Position numbers and translations under genes: made by a program
DNA from: Haematospirillum sp. H4485
GTDB lineage: Bacteria > Pseudomonadota > Alphaproteobacteria > Rhodospirillales > Rhodospirillaceae
DNA length: 64,000 bases
Direction: 5' to 3'
NCBI RefSeq assembly: GCF_012102745.1
Contig: NZ_JAAVSY010000002.1
Location: 124,001 to 188,000, forward strand
The notes under the pieces: generated by a model
Database searches by the model: none
Told to the model about the DNA's origin: nothing
Seen by the model: only the letters and a program-made list of their open reading frames with translations
In this document: positions 9,422 to 21,104 of the stretch, in pieces
Position numbering within the stretch: position 1 is the stretch's first letter
How the letters are laid out: each line of letters begins with the position of its first letter

Positions 9422-10840
9422 ATGCCGAGGATTATTCCAGTACTGTGCGTCCTTGCCGTACTTCTTCTTGTCCCGGTCTGGACAGAACAACAGGTGCGTG
9501 CCGCAGCTCCGGTATCACTGAACGGGATCTGGAAAGCCAGCAACCGGCCCGATGTCCTGTGGGTGGAGGCACCCTATTACACGATCTATCAGATGACCGG
9601 CCCCACGACCCTGATCCGCAAGCGGGGCATGGTTGATGACTTGCGCCGCGATGCTTCCGTTATTTCACGGCAGGGCGCCGATGAACTGATGATCACCAAG
9701 GGGGGTGATCTGGTTCCCGTACGTTACCAGCTGGCTGACGATGATACCGTGCGCCGTATCAAGGAGCGATCGGTGATGGAGCCAGCACGGGGGACAACCC
9801 TGACCCCTGATCTCAATACCATGGTCTTTCTGATGCTCTTGGCCAACGCCAACCGTTCCGAGGAAAGCCCCAACCTGAAAGAACAGGCAGCAGCCATTCT
9901 GGAAAACCTGCCCACAGCCAGCATACATGGCTCGGAACTCTTTACCCGCCTGTGCACAGCCTTGATTGAAAGCGGCGACGACCTGGGCACCATGGTCCGC
10001 CCTGACGGAGCACTCTGCGAGGCTGCCCCGGCATCGGCGGGCACCATGCTGAGCCTGTGGAAACAAGCGGGGGGTGCATCCGGCGATACAAGCGATGCAA
10101 CCAGTCTGGAAGCCTTGCGCGGGGCGTTTATTGCCCATATGAACCGCACCATGCTGGGCGGGAAAGCCGTATTCAGTGCCCGGGGACGCATTGTCCGGGG
10201 AAAACTGGACGATGGATCGGCCTGGCTTGGGGTTCTCGACCTGGAAGGTTTGTCCGAGGAATCAGGGGCCGTCACAAACACGCAGGCCCTGATCAACGCC
10301 TTGAGCGAAGCCCTTGATGACCTGAAAACAGCACCAAGACTGGTCCTGGACCTGCGCTTCTCCACCGGCGGCGGCCTGGCGACGGGACTGGAACTGGCCA
10401 GCCGCTTCACAGATGCCACGCGCGTTGCGTTTCTGGTTGCCCCGGCAAGTCCGCAGGCCGGTCTGACCGATGCAGAGGAAATTTACGTAACACCCAGCCT
10501 GCGCAGCAGCTGGTCCGCGCCCGTCGCCGTCCTGATCAGCGACCTGACAGCAGGAGCCGCTGAAGCCGCTGTTCTGGCCATGCATGATGTTCCCGGGATT
10601 ATCCTCGTCGGGGACAATACACGTGGCGAGCTGGCCGAATCCCATGACTGGGTTCTTCCCAACAACTGGCGCGGCACCCTCAGCGCAACCCGCTTCCTGG
10701 CCAGCGACGGCACAGCCTATCAAAGGACCGGCATTCCCCCTGCCGTCAGAACATCGCCGGGCAGCGCCGATACCTTCCTTGATGACTTGGTAGCCGATAT
10801 CAACCTGGCGATAACACAAATCCCGGCCCTGCCCCGCTAA
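9422..10840 (+). CDS. Exported S41-peptidase-fold protein with the catalytic Ser replaced
   Basis: A 472 aa protein with a clear N-terminal signal peptide (hydrophobic residues 4-20, cleavage probably after VRAAA). The C-terminal half (about residues 255-460) follows the S41 tail-specific/tricorn protease fold: VLDLRFSTGGG, LISDLTAGAAEAAVL, and TRGELAES...LPNNW...DGTAYQRTGIPPAV. Active members have T-A-S-A-x-E; here the Ser position is Gly378, and no obvious Lys partner is seen. It may be a non-proteolytic periplasmic binding protein. The N-terminal half (residues 30-240) was not recognised. ATG 9422 was chosen because it begins the signal peptide; the longer reading would run back over lpxC and its terminator. 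Confidence 0.72.
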   Translation: MPRIIPVLCVLAVLLLVPVWTEQQVRAAAPVSLNGIWKASNRPDVLWVEAPYYTIYQMTGPTTLIRKRGMVDDLRRDASVISRQGADELMITKGGDLVPVRYQLADDDTVRRIKERSVMEPARGTTLTPDLNTMVFLMLLANANRSEESPNLKEQAAAILENLPTASIHGSELFTRLCTALIESGDDLGTMVRPDGALCEAAPASAGTMLSLWKQAGGASGDTSDATSLEALRGAFIAHMNRTMLGGKAVFSARGRIVRGKLDDGSAWLGVLDLEGLSEESGAVTNTQALINALSEALDDLKTAPRLVLDLRFSTGGGLATGLELASRFTDATRVAFLVAPASPQAGLTDAEEIYVTPSLRSSWSAPVAVLISDLTAGAAEAAVLAMHDVPGIILVGDNTRGELAESHDWVLPNNWRGTLSATRFLASDGTAYQRTGIPPAVRTSPGSADTFLDDLVADINLAITQIPALPR

Positions 10841-10962
10841 ACAAACGGGTTGGTTGCGAACGTCGTGTTTCTTCGTCATGGCACAGAGTATCTCTTGCCC
10901 CGCAGCCGGACCTGCGTGATATAGTCTGCCGACCTTCAAGACAGGGTGAACCGGATTATACC

Positions 10963-11817
10963 ATGCTTCTGCTGCCCAACCCGCAGACACTCCGTTATCT
11001 TCTCCGCCACATGGCCACCATCTCTGTGGTCGCGCTGCTTGCCGCCTGCGCCGGAGACAAGGACCAGGAATACGTGGAACGCCCGGTCGGCGAGCTTTAT
11101 GGCAAGGCGATCGAGGAACTGAACGACCGCAACTACGTTGAAGCCGCCCGGGCTTTTGACGAGGTGGAGCGTCAGCACCCGTATTCGACGTGGGCTACAA
11201 AAGCCCAGCTGATGTCAGCCTATGCCTATTACGAAGACGCAAAGTACGATGATGCCATCATTGCCTTGGACCGCTTCATCCAGCTGCATCCCGGCAACGT
11301 CGATACGCCATACGCCTATTACCTGAAGTCCCTGTGCTATTACGAGCAGATCAGCGATGTCGGTCGTGACCAGAAAATGACCGATATGGCCCGTTCTGCC
11401 CTGGAAGACGTCATCAACCGTTTTCCCGGCACATCCTATGCCCGGGATGCCCGCCTGAAACTGGATCTGACCCTGGATCACCTGGCCGGCAAGGAAATGG
11501 AGGTCGGGCGCTGGTATCTGCGGCATCAGAAATACCTGGCCGCCATAAACCGCTTTCTGGTCGTCATCAACCAGTATGATCGCACATCCCATGCCCCGGA
11601 AGCCCTGTACCGCCTGACCGAATCCTATACGGTCCTTGGTCTGAAGGATGAAGCCAAAAAGACAGCGGCTGTGCTGGGGCACAACTACCCGGGCAGTGAC
11701 TGGTATGACGACGCCTATGACTTGGTCGAGCGTGGCGAGACAAATCCCGAGGCCAACAACGCAGCCCTCGACGAAGGCGGTGAAGGCTGGTGGGACAGCA
11801 TTACCGACATCTTCTGA
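10963..11817 (+). CDS. bamD: BamD, outer-membrane assembly lipoprotein
   Basis: This lipoprotein of the BAM complex works with BamA to insert beta-barrels in the outer membrane. The signal peptide ends in lipobox LAAC at about residues 26-29. Tetratricopeptide repeats follow: AARAFDEVERQHPYSTWATKAQ, DDAIIALDRFIQLHPGN, ALEDVINRFPGTSYARDA and AAINRFLVVINQYDRTSHAPEALYR. The 284 aa length is normal. ATG 11011 (starting MATISVV) is an alternative shorter start. Confidence 0.94.
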   Translation: MLLLPNPQTLRYLLRHMATISVVALLAACAGDKDQEYVERPVGELYGKAIEELNDRNYVEAARAFDEVERQHPYSTWATKAQLMSAYAYYEDAKYDDAIIALDRFIQLHPGNVDTPYAYYLKSLCYYEQISDVGRDQKMTDMARSALEDVINRFPGTSYARDARLKLDLTLDHLAGKEMEVGRWYLRHQKYLAAINRFLVVINQYDRTSHAPEALYRLTESYTVLGLKDEAKKTAAVLGHNYPGSDWYDDAYDLVERGETNPEANNAALDEGGEGWWDSITDIF

Positions 11818-11864
11818 GAACGGCGGGTTCTGTCTCCGTATGAACACAAGGATAGCATCCTCTC

Positions 11865-15655
<3,791 letters not shown>

Positions 15656-15754
15656 TGCCACACAGACGATCGTTTCCCTGCTCTCTGGCCCGGGCAACGG
15701 AAACCTGCCACAATTCACCTGCTTTCCCTGTCCCTGCTTGCGGATTATGCCCTG

Positions 15755-16492
15755 ATGAACGCCTCGCCCCTCCCCTGGATGACTCTGGCCGACTGGCTTG
15801 GCTTGGCCAGCTTCTTTGCCTTGTGGACAGGTTATACAATCTTTGCCGATATCAGCCCGGCACGGCATCGATCGATTGCAACCCTGATGGCCAGCAGGCG
15901 GCGGGCCTGGTTCAGGGAAGCCACGCGACGGGATTTGCGCATTGTTGATGCCAATATTCTGGGCAACCTGCTGCAGGGCGTCAGTTTCTTCTCCTCCACC
16001 ACAATCTTTGTCATCGGGGGCTTGATGGCCATGCTGGGAGTTACGGAAACCGTGGCCCATGCCATCGGGCGCCTTCCGTTTGCCGAAAATGGGAGCATCG
16101 ATGCCCTGGAAAGCAAAATCTGCTTTCTTCTCGCCATTTTTGTATACGCATTTTTCAAGTTCAGCTGGGCATTCCGGCTTGCCAACTACTGCTCCATTAC
16201 GGTAGGCGCACTGGGCCCGGCAGCGGATGCCGACAGTGAACGCTCCCGCTGTATTGCAGAAACAGCTGCGGTCCTGTCCTCGCGCTCGGGGCATCACTTC
16301 AACCGTGGCCTGCGAGCCTACTTTTTCGCACTGGGGGCGTTGGGGTGGCTGGTCAACCCTTTTCTTCTGACGGCTGTAACAGCCGGGGTTGTCGTAACCC
16401 TGTACCGTCGGGAGTTTCACTCCCTGGCCCTGCAATCCCTGTCGCACCTGAACGCGATCGATCCGGCACCTCCGACAAGGCCCGGCCAGTAA
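15755..16492 (+). CDS. DUF599-type membrane protein
   Basis: A 245 aa integral membrane protein with about four transmembrane segments, near residues 10-30, 75-97, 125-148 and 190-212. The conserved block RDLRIVDANILGNLLQGVSFFSSTTIFVIGG and the later FFKFSWAFRLANYCSI match my recollection of the DUF599 family, common in alphaproteobacteria and of unknown function. It follows ligA after 100 bases on the same strand. Confidence 0.75.
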   Translation: MNASPLPWMTLADWLGLASFFALWTGYTIFADISPARHRSIATLMASRRRAWFREATRRDLRIVDANILGNLLQGVSFFSSTTIFVIGGLMAMLGVTETVAHAIGRLPFAENGSIDALESKICFLLAIFVYAFFKFSWAFRLANYCSITVGALGPAADADSERSRCIAETAAVLSSRSGHHFNRGLRAYFFALGALGWLVNPFLLTAVTAGVVVTLYRREFHSLALQSLSHLNAIDPAPPTRPGQ

Positions 16493-16999
16493 TCACACCA
16501 CGGCCCCGGGGTGAGCCATATTCCCGCCCCGGAACGCGTACATCAATGACGGGAAGAACGGTGTCCGCCACGCACCTTTGCTTCGGCCACAGCACGGTGG
16601 CGCAGGGCGGCAGCAGCCAGAACAGCGATACACAGAGAAGCTCCAAAGACTGCCATAAATGATGCCATAGGCCCTGCCCCCGTCCTGAAGAATGACGATG
16701 GCTCTATAGTGGGGAGACCCGCACCGGGCCGCAAGGGAGCCGTAGGAACCATAGGCTCTTTTTTCCGGACGGGAATATTCATAAAGCCCTTGATTGTATC
16801 TACAGATACAAGAAACCCCATGGATGCTGCTCAGAGCCCCGGCTTTCACAGATCTTGGGCACGGCACGCAAACAACATCGCACGCAGAGCTACCGGATAC
16901 CCTTACCGCACCGGATTACCCCGAACGGCGAATCCACCCTGCCGGGCAACACGAGGGAGGAACCTCCTCTCCTGGAAAAAAGTCTTCCATGCGCTGTAG
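16493..16999. other. Gene-poor region between the DUF599 gene and a membrane pseudogene
   Basis: No confident gene. On the minus strand, 16543-16668 could encode a 41-residue peptide with one hydrophobic segment (MASFMAVFGASLCIAVLAAA) and a basic tail; its ribosome-binding site is poor. On the plus strand a weak stem GGAGCC / GGCTCT followed by T-runs at 16736-16764 could be a terminator. Both are tentative. Confidence 0.3.
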
Positions 17000-17361
17000 T
17001 TATCCAATCCCAATAATAAACGCCCACACTCCCCCCAAAGCCAGGGCGATGAAAGACGCAAAACCGGAGCCGATTGCCCAACGTCTGCAAGAATCACCAC
17101 GCTCAGAGGATTCACACGTGTAAGCTGATTGTGAAAAATAGCAAAGAAATCCACGGAGTAGTGAAAGAGTGAACCCAGCAGAAAAACAAATCAGGGATCC
17201 GGAGTATAGTCTGAGCGTAGCCCCACTCTTGAAGGTAACAAGCGCAGCAATCGCCGCCAAATTCCCTGCAATTAGTCCATGAATAATCGTTACACCATAG
17301 TGGGCTGTGGACTGACAGCGGCCAGCGCAATTCGCTCTTGCTTATCGTACACGCCGCTCAT
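17000..17361 (-). pseudogene. Frameshifted small membrane-protein gene
   Basis: On the minus strand an ATG at 17361 opens 23 codons (MSGVYDKQERIALAAVSPQP...) that stop at 17290. Shifting frame by one base there continues as TIIHGLIAGNLAAIAALVTF and runs to a TAA at 17000. Joined, the two give about 120 residues with roughly three transmembrane segments (IIHGLIAGNLAAIAALVTF, GSLICFSAGFTLSLLRGFLCYF, GFASFIALALGGVWAFIIGIG). The family was not recognised. It is probably a decayed gene, though a sequencing error cannot be excluded. It lies in an AT-rich stretch upstream of tRNA-Met. Confidence 0.6.
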
Positions 17362-17560
17362 CTGTTAGCGCCCCCCCCTGAACATACAAAGAAAATACCT
17401 ATATTAGGGATAATGGAAAAAGAATAAACAATCTTTGACAATCATTGACATCGGACAGGAATGTGCAAATTCCTGATAAAGATAAGTATGTTATGTTGAT
17501 ATAATGGAGCGAACCGATGCTCTTCACTACTCAAACAGTAGTTTGCCCTTATTTCGCAAT

Positions 17561-17600
17561 AAAAAAGACCCCAGCACATCATAATATGTGAAGAGGTCTT
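17561..17600 (-). terminator. Intrinsic terminator of tRNA-Met
   Basis: Read on the minus strand, AAGACC pairs with GGTCTT, with an inner CACAT/ATGTG pair, followed by a run of T. It begins only a few bases past the 3' CCA of tRNA-Met. Confidence 0.8.
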
Positions 17601-17607
17601 CTGCATT

Positions 17608-17684
17608 TGGTAGCGGAGGAGGGATTTGAACCCCCGACCCCAGGATTATGATTCCCGTGCTCTAACCAGCTGAGCTACTCCGCC
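17608..17684 (-). tRNA. tRNA-Met (anticodon CAT), probably elongator
   Basis: A 77-nt cloverleaf on the minus strand. The acceptor stem GGCGGAG pairs with CTCCGCT (first pair G-T), the D arm is AGCTCAGCTGGTTAGAGC, and the anticodon loop ATCATAA carries CAT. The T arm is GGGGGTTCAAATCCCTC and CCA is encoded. The body resembles alphaproteobacterial elongator tRNA-Met. Ile2 tRNA, whose C34 is modified to lysidine, also has a CAT gene anticodon, but its body normally differs. Confidence 0.92.
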
Positions 17685-17702
17685 ATCGCGCTGGGAGCGC
17701 TG

Positions 17703-17731
17703 TGTTTATCTGTTCTCCCATTTTGTGTCAA
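17703..17731 (-). promoter_or_regulatory. Sigma-70-type promoter of tRNA-Met
   Basis: On the minus strand TTGACA (17726-17731) is followed after 17 bases by TAAACA (17703-17708). Transcription would begin about 12 bases upstream of the tRNA 5' end. Confidence 0.68.
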
Positions 17732-17842
17732 GCTGGATCTTCAACAATATATTCACCATCACACAATCACGGATCATGGACAAATGGCGACCAAAACAGC
17801 ATGGTTCGGTCACCTTGTTGTTTGTACCGGATCCTTGCCACA

Positions 17843-19054
17843 ATGCCTGCCCGCTGCCTTCTGCTGATACCACTGGCCCCCGTCATAGGATTCATTGCCC
17901 CGAAAGGCCTGTGGATCCTGGTGATGCTGACGGCCCTGTGGGGACTGTGGCACGTTCGCCCCTCGATGAGGGACCTGTGGTCCTACAACCCCTGGCTCTG
18001 GTCCCTGTTCCTTGTCGGGCTGGCACTGTCCCCCCTGTCCCTGATACCGGGCCACAGCGCTGTCGTCGCCCTGCGTCTCTTGCTGCTGACCCTGTGCGGT
18101 TCTGTGATCGCCATGGCCATGATGAGACTGGACACGCACCAGCGCGGCACACTCGCCCTGGTAACATTAGGCATCGCAACAGGGATTGGCGCCCTGGCCC
18201 TTCTGGATATGCAGACAGCCGGTATGCTGAGCATCCCGTGGCGCAAAACAATCACGATCAAGGCCTTGACCCAGGGCAGTCCCTACAGCCGTGGGGCAGC
18301 CTTTCTGGCACTGCTTCTGTTCCCCTGCGCCTTTGCCGGCTGGCAGGGGGGATGGCGGCGTAGCAGCATCACAATCGCATTCCTCGCACTTGCTGTCCTC
18401 AGCCAACACTCCAGTGAAACAGCCATCGGGGCCGTCCTTCTGGGTGGAACCGCAGCAGCAGTGATCCGCGTTCTGCCTGCCTTGTGGCGGTTGGTACCTG
18501 TGGCTCTGGCAACCGGCCTGCTGCTGATGCCTCTTCTGGCCCCGTCCCAGAATAGCCCGGCCTATTGCTTCTTTGTCGAACGGGCGCCATCCATGGCCCA
18601 CCGCATGATGATCTGGACCTTCACAACCGGGAAAATCCAGGAACAGCCGCTGATCGGGTATGGCCTGGAGGCAGAGCGCGTCATCGAAGGGGGTAATGAC
18701 ACCATAGCCATGACCCGGTGCCATAATGGGACAACACTGGGCTATCTTGAAGCCATGCCACTGCACCCGCACAACGGCCCGCTTCATATCTGGTTTGACC
18801 TGGGCCTTGTCGGGGCCATCCTCGCGGCGGCGGCTCTTTTCTTTGCCCTGCGCCGTATCCCTCCCGGAACGCCACGGGTAGCCACCACAGGCGGAGCCGT
18901 TATAGCCTTTGTCATTGCATCGCTGGGCTATGGGCTTTGGCAAACGTGGTTTGTGTGCGCCTTGTGGATTGCCCTGCTGTTCCTGACCCCCTTGCCACAG
19001 GAAAACAGCATGGCCCCAAAAGATGGAGACCTTGATACAGCTGCAGCATCATGA
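17843..19054 (+). CDS. O-antigen ligase-like polytopic membrane protein
   Basis: About 403 aa and very hydrophobic, with roughly ten transmembrane segments. A large hydrophilic loop near residues 235-310 ends in LHPHNGPLHIWFDLGLVGAILA. That H-x-H-N...G-L-x-G pattern is the signature of the Wzy_C/O-antigen ligase family (WaaL, also Wzy), which joins or polymerises undecaprenyl-linked glycans in the periplasm. ATG 17843 was chosen because it directly precedes the first transmembrane segment; earlier in-frame starts add polar residues. No glycosyltransferase genes are adjacent, so ligase and polymerase cannot be told apart. Confidence 0.72.
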   Translation: MPARCLLLIPLAPVIGFIAPKGLWILVMLTALWGLWHVRPSMRDLWSYNPWLWSLFLVGLALSPLSLIPGHSAVVALRLLLLTLCGSVIAMAMMRLDTHQRGTLALVTLGIATGIGALALLDMQTAGMLSIPWRKTITIKALTQGSPYSRGAAFLALLLFPCAFAGWQGGWRRSSITIAFLALAVLSQHSSETAIGAVLLGGTAAAVIRVLPALWRLVPVALATGLLLMPLLAPSQNSPAYCFFVERAPSMAHRMMIWTFTTGKIQEQPLIGYGLEAERVIEGGNDTIAMTRCHNGTTLGYLEAMPLHPHNGPLHIWFDLGLVGAILAAAALFFALRRIPPGTPRVATTGGAVIAFVIASLGYGLWQTWFVCALWIALLFLTPLPQENSMAPKDGDLDTAAAS

Positions 19055-19093
19055 GACCCTTTCGGGAAGAAAATCGATGACGGGCCTGTCTGA

Positions 19094-20029
19094 ATGTCAA
19101 CGGTTCTGGTTGCAACACCGTCCAACGCCGCACTGTGGGCAGAGCTGCTGCAACGTGCCTGCCCTGGAAGAACCATCTCCTTCTATGACAAGACAGCCCC
19201 GCTTGCCCGGTCAACCGATGACCTGATCCTCTGGAAGCCGGACCAAGACCTATTTGAGCATGTTGTGGTGAGACGCTCCATCTTTTGTCTTGGGGCCGGC
19301 GTAGACGCCATTCTGGCACTCCCCAACCTGCCCCGCACCGTTGACCTTTTCCGCCTGGTTGATACCGGCATGGCACCACAAATGGCAGCATGGTGCAGTT
19401 ACGCCGTGCTTCACTTCTTCCGTGACATGGATGCCTATCAGGACAGCCAAAGGGAAAAGAGGTGGCACCCGCTGCCATACCGGGCACCCGCAGACTTCCC
19501 GGTTGGCATTCTGGGAGCCGGTACATTGGGAATAGCCGTTGCCCGAGCCTTGTCCGGGTTTGGCATACCCGTGACCGGCTGGCGTCGCACTGCCTCCGGA
19601 CAGGCAACCGATTTTCCCTGTGTCTATGGCCCGGAAGGGCTGCACACCCTTCTTGCCAACAGTATGGCTGTCATTTGCTTGCTGCCCCTGACACCAAAAA
19701 CCCGGGGCCTGATCGATGCCGGATTCCTGGCACGCATGCGCCAAGGGTCCGTGTTGATCAACGCGTCACGCGGGGATCTGGTCGTGGAAAAAGATCTGCT
19801 CAACGCTCTGGAGCAAGAACATCTGCACGGTGCTTTTCTGGATGTGACATCTCCGGAACCACCGCCCCTGGACTCATCCCTGTGGCATCACCCCGGCATC
19901 CGGTTGACACCACACAGTGCGGCCGCAACCATACCTGAAACGGCTGTCGCGCAAATAGCCGCTGCACTGGAACAGCTTGACCGGGGTGAGCGGCCCGCCG
20001 GGTACGTTGATCCCGATCAGGGATACTGA
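19094..20029 (+). CDS. GhrA-like D-2-hydroxyacid dehydrogenase
   Basis: A 311 aa NAD(P)-dependent 2-hydroxyacid dehydrogenase resembling glyoxylate/hydroxypyruvate reductase A. The Rossmann motif VGILGAGTLGIAVARAL is at about residues 137-153. The catalytic Arg is in INASRGDLVVEKDL, the Glu in LDVTSPEPPP, and the His in RLTPHSAAATIPE. CLGAGVDAI near residue 63 is typical of the GhrA branch. It lies 39 bases after the O-antigen-ligase-like gene. The exact substrate is not shown by the sequence. Confidence 0.82.
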   Translation: MSTVLVATPSNAALWAELLQRACPGRTISFYDKTAPLARSTDDLILWKPDQDLFEHVVVRRSIFCLGAGVDAILALPNLPRTVDLFRLVDTGMAPQMAAWCSYAVLHFFRDMDAYQDSQREKRWHPLPYRAPADFPVGILGAGTLGIAVARALSGFGIPVTGWRRTASGQATDFPCVYGPEGLHTLLANSMAVICLLPLTPKTRGLIDAGFLARMRQGSVLINASRGDLVVEKDLLNALEQEHLHGAFLDVTSPEPPPLDSSLWHHPGIRLTPHSAAATIPETAVAQIAAALEQLDRGERPAGYVDPDQGY

Positions 20030-20032
20030 CGA

Positions 20033-20839
20033 TCAGCGGAACACGACCCTGTCGTGACTCAGCCACAGGATAGCCCCACTGTCAGTTCTCACCTGATGAT
20101 ACAGCGCACCTGTTTTCCGCATCCCGGGATCAGACACAAGCACATGCCGGGAATCAAGTGGCCCACTGACGACGGTTCTGGAGTGCAGAATGCGACACCC
20201 GGGGCCAGCTATAATCCGACCGGCCTCTGCATACTGGTGCATGCCCAGCGCGGCATGGTAACGGCGCAGAAGGTCGGGGTTAACACAGGCATACTCCTGC
20301 TGGCGAACCATGCCCTGCCCGAATTCCAGCACAGGCGAGGACGAAAGCCCTGCATCAATAAAGGTAGCAAGAGAATGTACAGGGGCCGCGTTATCCCCGT
20401 AACCGGTCCGATAATGGTTTGCCAGCGTCATAAGATCACGGGGAACGAACCCAAGCGACTGGTATATACGTGACCCGTTACCATCGCCCAAACGGTCCAG
20501 GCGTTGCTTCCAGTCGCTGAAACGGCAGCACGCATCGAAACCAACCCTGTGAAACTCCGGATCATGCCGGAATGTCTGCAATTCATTGTACAGTCCCCTC
20601 AGGACAGCAACATGATCGGCTTCTATCGGTGAAGCTGGCGACCCCATACGACCAGCAGACACGTTATGATCAAGATATCGGGGAAGAAAGAGTGCGCACA
20701 GAACAACAAGACATGCGAACAGGGCTGTCCGAACAACACGTCGCCGCACTGGCGGACCAAGGCGTACGCAGGACCGCATCGCCGCACAGGCCATGGCAAA
20801 AAACAGGATCAGGGACAGGATAAACGTGATTTCCTGCAT
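20033..20839 (-). CDS. Hypothetical membrane-anchored protein
   Basis: A 268 aa protein not recognised. It has two hydrophobic segments near the N-terminus (about residues 4-20 and 37-53) and a largely hydrophilic remainder, perhaps periplasmic. Cysteines occur in DACCRFSDW, YACVNPDLL and GPGCRILHS and could form disulfides. The start at 20839 was preferred over 20863 because AGGTGG lies just upstream. It is convergent with the GhrA-like gene, with only 3 bases between the stops. Confidence 0.6.
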   Translation of the reverse strand: MQEITFILSLILFFAMACAAMRSCVRLGPPVRRRVVRTALFACLVVLCALFLPRYLDHNVSAGRMGSPASPIEADHVAVLRGLYNELQTFRHDPEFHRVGFDACCRFSDWKQRLDRLGDGNGSRIYQSLGFVPRDLMTLANHYRTGYGDNAAPVHSLATFIDAGLSSSPVLEFGQGMVRQQEYACVNPDLLRRYHAALGMHQYAEAGRIIAGPGCRILHSRTVVSGPLDSRHVLVSDPGMRKTGALYHQVRTDSGAILWLSHDRVVFR

Positions 20840-21040
20840 GGTTTCCACCTTGTCCGAAAGCACAACGCTGACAAGCCAGGATTACAGGACACATTATTCC
20901 CCCCACCCGGATGCACAGGACAGGCAGAAACAGAAAGACAGCACACGGTATACAGCCAGAACCATGGCTGAAGCACACAAACAGCCACATATGTTACACG
21001 CTGGCATATGACCGCCTGGAAAGACAGGCACAGCAAACAT

Positions 21041-21063
21041 GTCCCCGGGATTTCCCCGGGGAC
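21041..21063 (-). terminator. Possible terminator downstream of RTX gene A
   Basis: A perfect 9-bp GC-rich inverted repeat GTCCCCGGG / CCCGGGGAC with a 5-base loop, about 40 bases after the stop at 21105. The T-tract on the minus strand is poor (ATGTTTG), so termination efficiency is uncertain. Confidence 0.45.
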
Positions 21064-21104
21064 AAAATCAGTTCCTGCACCACGGCCGGGTCAGAGATGA
21101 GCTT

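Noticed and set aside
17608-17684. tRNA-Ile2 (gene anticodon CAT)
   Set aside because: The acceptor and T-arm sequences match alphaproteobacterial elongator tRNA-Met better. A decision by a tRNA scan with the tilS identity rules would be definitive.
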